Source of the DNA: Haplosporangium gracile
Lineage: Eukaryota > Mortierellomycota > Mortierellomycetes > Mortierellales > Mortierellaceae
Direction: 5' to 3'
Length of the DNA stretch: 48,173 bases
Assembly (NCBI GenBank): GCA_015499985.1
Contig: JAAAUF010000218.1
Location: 1 to 48,173 of the forward strand
The position numbers and the translations under genes are program-made. Each line of letters opens with the position of its first letter. Position 1 is the stretch's first letter. The notes under the pieces are model-generated. The model worked only from the letters and a program-made list of their open reading frames with translations. It was not told where the DNA came from and did not search any database. Below, in pieces: positions 45,750 through 48,173 of this stretch.

Positions 45750-47381
45750 ATGGCCCTTCAGGAAGCAAAGGCGATGGGACTGGACTTGATGCCAGACCCA
45801 GAGACGTTCGCAAACCCACCTCGCGACCTCCAGAACCAGAACCAGCGCGCAAAATACTTGTACGACAGCAACCTTCCCGAGGACTGGGGCTCGACCGCAT
45901 CCGAATCCGGCGAGGATGACGCTGACAACCTCAACGACGACGAGGAACTGGCTCAGTACATGCTCGAAACCGGTGGACTGACAGACAGAGAAGTTGATAA
46001 GTTGGATGGCAAAATCTCTAACCGGTTGGGCGTGCGGGACTCGACTACTGCTGGGGGGATGGGGGCGTGCGGGCCTAACGGACAAAAGAACTATCCAGAA
46101 CGAGAGACGGGCGCCAATACAGGACCCAAAGGCGTGCTTGCCGACCAAAAATACCACCAACAGCAGCAGCTCCAGGAACGACTCTCAAACCAGCAGGCAT
46201 ACAATGCTCGCATGTTGGCCAAGGCGCCAACCACGACCACCTTTCGAGAGGACCAGGCCCGAGAACGGCAGGAGAAGAAAGCCCAAGGTCTGCTGGACAG
46301 CGATGATGAAACTGAGGCGGGAAAGGAGGAGGAGGATGCTGAAGAGAAAGCTATCCTTGCGAGGATTCGAGGTAATCGACTCAAGGACATGTCGTGGGCT
46401 GCTCAAAAGAACGCTGCTGGTGCTCCTGGAGGCGCTGATGGGAAAAAAGTCTTTGGGTCGTTGATGGAGATGAATGCTGCTCAGTATGTGTCTGCCATCG
46501 ACTCTGAGAAAAAGGATGTTACTGTCGTCATCCATATCTATAACGAGGTAAGGTCTTTCGACAATGAATTGTGTTTGCTATCACTTCTTTGTGCTACTCA
46601 ACTCCAATGCACAAGTGCGACAAGCCTGCTTTTCTCTTGCCGTTTATTAATTTACTTTTTCTTCCCCTTCTTTTGTCCGTCGAACACATTGGCGCGCTCA
46701 TATACACTCATCGGGACCAACAAATTAAAAATTCACAGTTTAACCCTGCATCCAGAAAATTGGACGGGTGCCTGATCCAACTGGCAGGGCGATACGCAAC
46801 CACAAAGTTCATTCGGATCAAGGCACGAGAAGTCGACTTTGACGAAGAAGTCTGTCCCACCGTCCTTGTCTACCGTGCCGGCGACCTCATTGCCAACCTT
46901 GTTATGATCTCCTATGAGTTGTCCGGAGACTTTGACAGCAATGAGCTTGAGGAGCTCTTGACCAAGTAAGCTATTTTTTCTCATTTTCATACAGAATGAT
47001 ATGTATTATTAAATGATTGCTGTTGGTTTTTTTATGTATATCTTGCATGTCGCCGTAGCCTAACATGAAGTTGCTATTTGTTTTAATGAACTTTACCTTA
47101 GACATAGGGTGATTTCGCCACACGACCAGTGCCACCGGGAGACATCGTTCTTTGACACATCTCTCGACTTGGATGTATTGAACGGACAGCTGGGAGATTT
47201 GAATATGATGGGCATGGGTATTGAAGGTGTAGGATTGAGTCACTCATCGTTATCAACAGGAGGAGGAGGAGGAGGAGGAGGAGCGAGTCGACGCGGCATC
47301 TTGAGTGGCAACATCAAAGAGTTCAGATACCAAGACGATGACGATGAGGACGATCGGGACTACGATGAGGCAGAATACTAG
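45750..47381 (+). CDS. Phosducin-like protein (thioredoxin-fold co-chaperone)
   Basis: Predicted cytosolic co-chaperone that, with the CCT chaperonin, assembles G-protein beta-gamma dimers (fungal PhnA/BDM-1, animal PhLP1 family). Exons 45750-46547, 46739-46965 and 47102-47381 give 434 residues (phase 0, then phase 2). The N-terminal helical domain includes an acidic STASESGEDDADNLNDDEE stretch and FGSLMEMNAAQYVSAID. The thioredoxin-like domain follows: VTVVIHIYNE, then across intron 1 LDGCLIQLAGRYATTKFIRIKA, VCPTVLVYRAGDLIANLVMI and FDSNELEELLTK. There is no CxxC, as expected for phosducins. The C-terminus carries an eight-Gly run encoded by GGA repeats and ends in RYQDDDDEDDRDYDEAEY, an acidic tail of the kind phosducins use. 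The frame reaches a TAA if intron 2 (GTAAGC) is retained, which would truncate the protein before this tail. Confidence 0.85.
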
Positions 47382-47577
47382 CCTCTTTCTTGTGGAGAGT
47401 AAGGTATCCCCATCTGGGCAATGTTCCCACCTCCTGTAACAACCAAAATGAACACATATAAAATAACGTGTGAGTATTGCATCTGAAGACATTGTTTGCA
47501 CTACATCGTCTCCAAAGATCAGGTTGCTCTATACCCTCCATCTTTTTCTCTCATAACACGCACACACACATATACAC
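47382..47577. other. 3' flank of the phosducin-like gene
   Basis: Probable 3' UTR and downstream DNA; a short CA run lies at about 47560-47570. No gene is seen. Confidence 0.5.
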
Positions 47578-47579
47578 TA

Positions 47580-47784
47580 GGGATCAAAACTGCCCCAATG
47601 TTTTAATATGTGGTATGAATATTTTATTTTCTCGTAAATTTGCGATTGAAATGCTGTCAAACTTGGTACTATAAGTGTCCTTAATCTTGTTGAGAAGACC
47701 AGTAAGTAATGGACCGATATCTACGATATTTGTAGAAATAGCCTTGACTCAATTATCATGGGTCATTGGGGCAGTTTTGAACCC
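47580..47784. mobile_element. MITE-like element with 21-bp terminal inverted repeats and TA flanks
   Basis: GGGATCAAAACTGCCCCAAT begins at 47580 and its inverse ends at 47784; the arms, one further base pair longer, match at all but one position (A/T at the fourth base). TA lies directly outside both ends (47578-47579 and 47785-47786). The 205-bp interior has no coding capacity. TA flanks are the target-site duplication of Tc1/mariner-type transposases, so a non-autonomous derivative is the likely identity. Confidence 0.7.
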
Positions 47785-47795
47785 TATTGTGATTT

Positions 47796-47846
47796 CGCAC
47801 TATTTCCATGTAAAGGGTATATATGGGCTTACATGGGTTTAGTGCG
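47796..47846. repeat. Imperfect palindrome sharing a motif with the left window end
   Basis: CGCACTATTTCCATGTAA (47796-47813) and TTACATGGGTTTAGTGCG (47829-47846) pair at 15 of 18 positions around a 15-base loop. The same CGCACTA-NNN-CCATGTAA word is found at 160-177. It begins 10 bp after the TA-flanked element. Confidence 0.65.
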
Positions 47847-47870
47847 CAAGTCAACTTTTTCATCGTTCTA

Positions 47871-48173
47871 AAAAATGTAGAACCTATACAATCAATAGAA
47901 ATAAGGTAGTTCTGAATAAGGTACAGTAGAAGGATTCTGTTGCCGCATAGCTAAATTCATTATATCTGCATAGTTATAATTTATTGCAGTGAATATGACA
48001 AAGTCACTCAGTCCTATAATAAAAGGCCCATTTTTTTATATTTTTGATGATTCTACAATGCCTGAATGCCCAACAACCCGAACTATCTATTCAAGAATGG
48101 CTATGGTATTTTCTATGAGGGTTAGCACCATAAATAAAAGTTTCCGTAAAAACTGCATAGGTTCTACATTTTT
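47871..48173. mobile_element. Second inverted-repeat element, possibly cut by the window end
   Basis: AAAAATGTAGAACCTAT (47871-47887) and its exact reverse complement (48157-48173) bound about 303 bp of AT-rich non-coding DNA. The right arm ends at the last base of the window, so the true boundary and any target duplication there cannot be read. On the left, TA precedes the A run (47869-47870). Confidence 0.55.

Noticed and set aside
1..48173. tRNA or rRNA genes
   Set aside because: Searching by eye for B-box-like GGTTCGA words and clover-leaf arms gave nothing convincing; the TTCGA words seen lie in coding or CT-rich DNA without matching arms.

Overview
The window looks like nuclear DNA of a filamentous fungus, most likely an early-diverging lineage such as Mortierellomycota or Mucoromycota. 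Genes are split by short spliceosomal introns (mostly 75-200 bp, donors GTAAGT/GTACGT/GTGAGT, acceptors TAG/CAG). Proteins carry polyQ, polyN and polyS tracts, and the gene set is fungal: a two-domain FEX fluoride exporter, GCR1-type regulators, a Bsd2-type adaptor and an ataxin-2/Pbp1 homologue. No bacterial, viral or organellar gene was seen. The lineage is inferred from style and gene content, not from a search.

Layout, left to right. (1) 0.3-2.0 kb: FEX-type fluoride exporter, three exons. (2) 2.0-4.8 kb: non-coding, rich in microsatellites. (3) 4.8-13.1 kb: two tandem genes for large disordered proteins that share a recombinase-like N-terminal helical segment and a GCR1_C-like DNA-binding domain; the second appears to carry two such domains. 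(4) 13.4-16.6 kb, minus strand: a protein with about 17-19 ankyrin repeats. (5) 16.6-22.1 kb: a long divergent intergenic region without a convincing gene, then a three-finger zinc-finger factor (22.1-23.6 kb) followed by a 10-N assembly gap. (6) 24.9-28.9 kb: ataxin-2/Pbp1 homologue, eight exons, with Lsm, LsmAD, PAM2 and Met-rich segments. (7) 29.1-29.8 kb: a coding-looking stretch with an in-frame TAG, possibly a broken or mis-modelled gene. (8) 30.4-33.2 kb: methylenetetrahydrofolate reductase. (9) 33.6-35.1 kb: Bsd2/NDFIP-like membrane adaptor. (10) 35.5-38.1 kb: cytosolic arginyl-tRNA synthetase with a GST-C-like N-terminal extension. (11) 39.3-45.2 kb: GRIP-domain golgin, eight exons. 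(12) 45.7-47.4 kb: phosducin-like protein. (13) 47.6-48.2 kb: adjacent terminal-inverted-repeat elements resembling MITEs, one flanked by TA.

The genes do not form a pathway; they are housekeeping and regulatory genes, each with its own pyrimidine-rich upstream region. Gene models were built by hand: each intron was placed at GT/AG sites that keep the reading frame, and every multi-exon model totals a multiple of three. The parts most worth a second look are the tandem GCR1-like pair, the Met-rich tail of the Pbp1 homologue, the interrupted reading frame at 29.3 kb, and the inverted-repeat cluster at the right end, whose palindromic motif recurs at the left end of the window.
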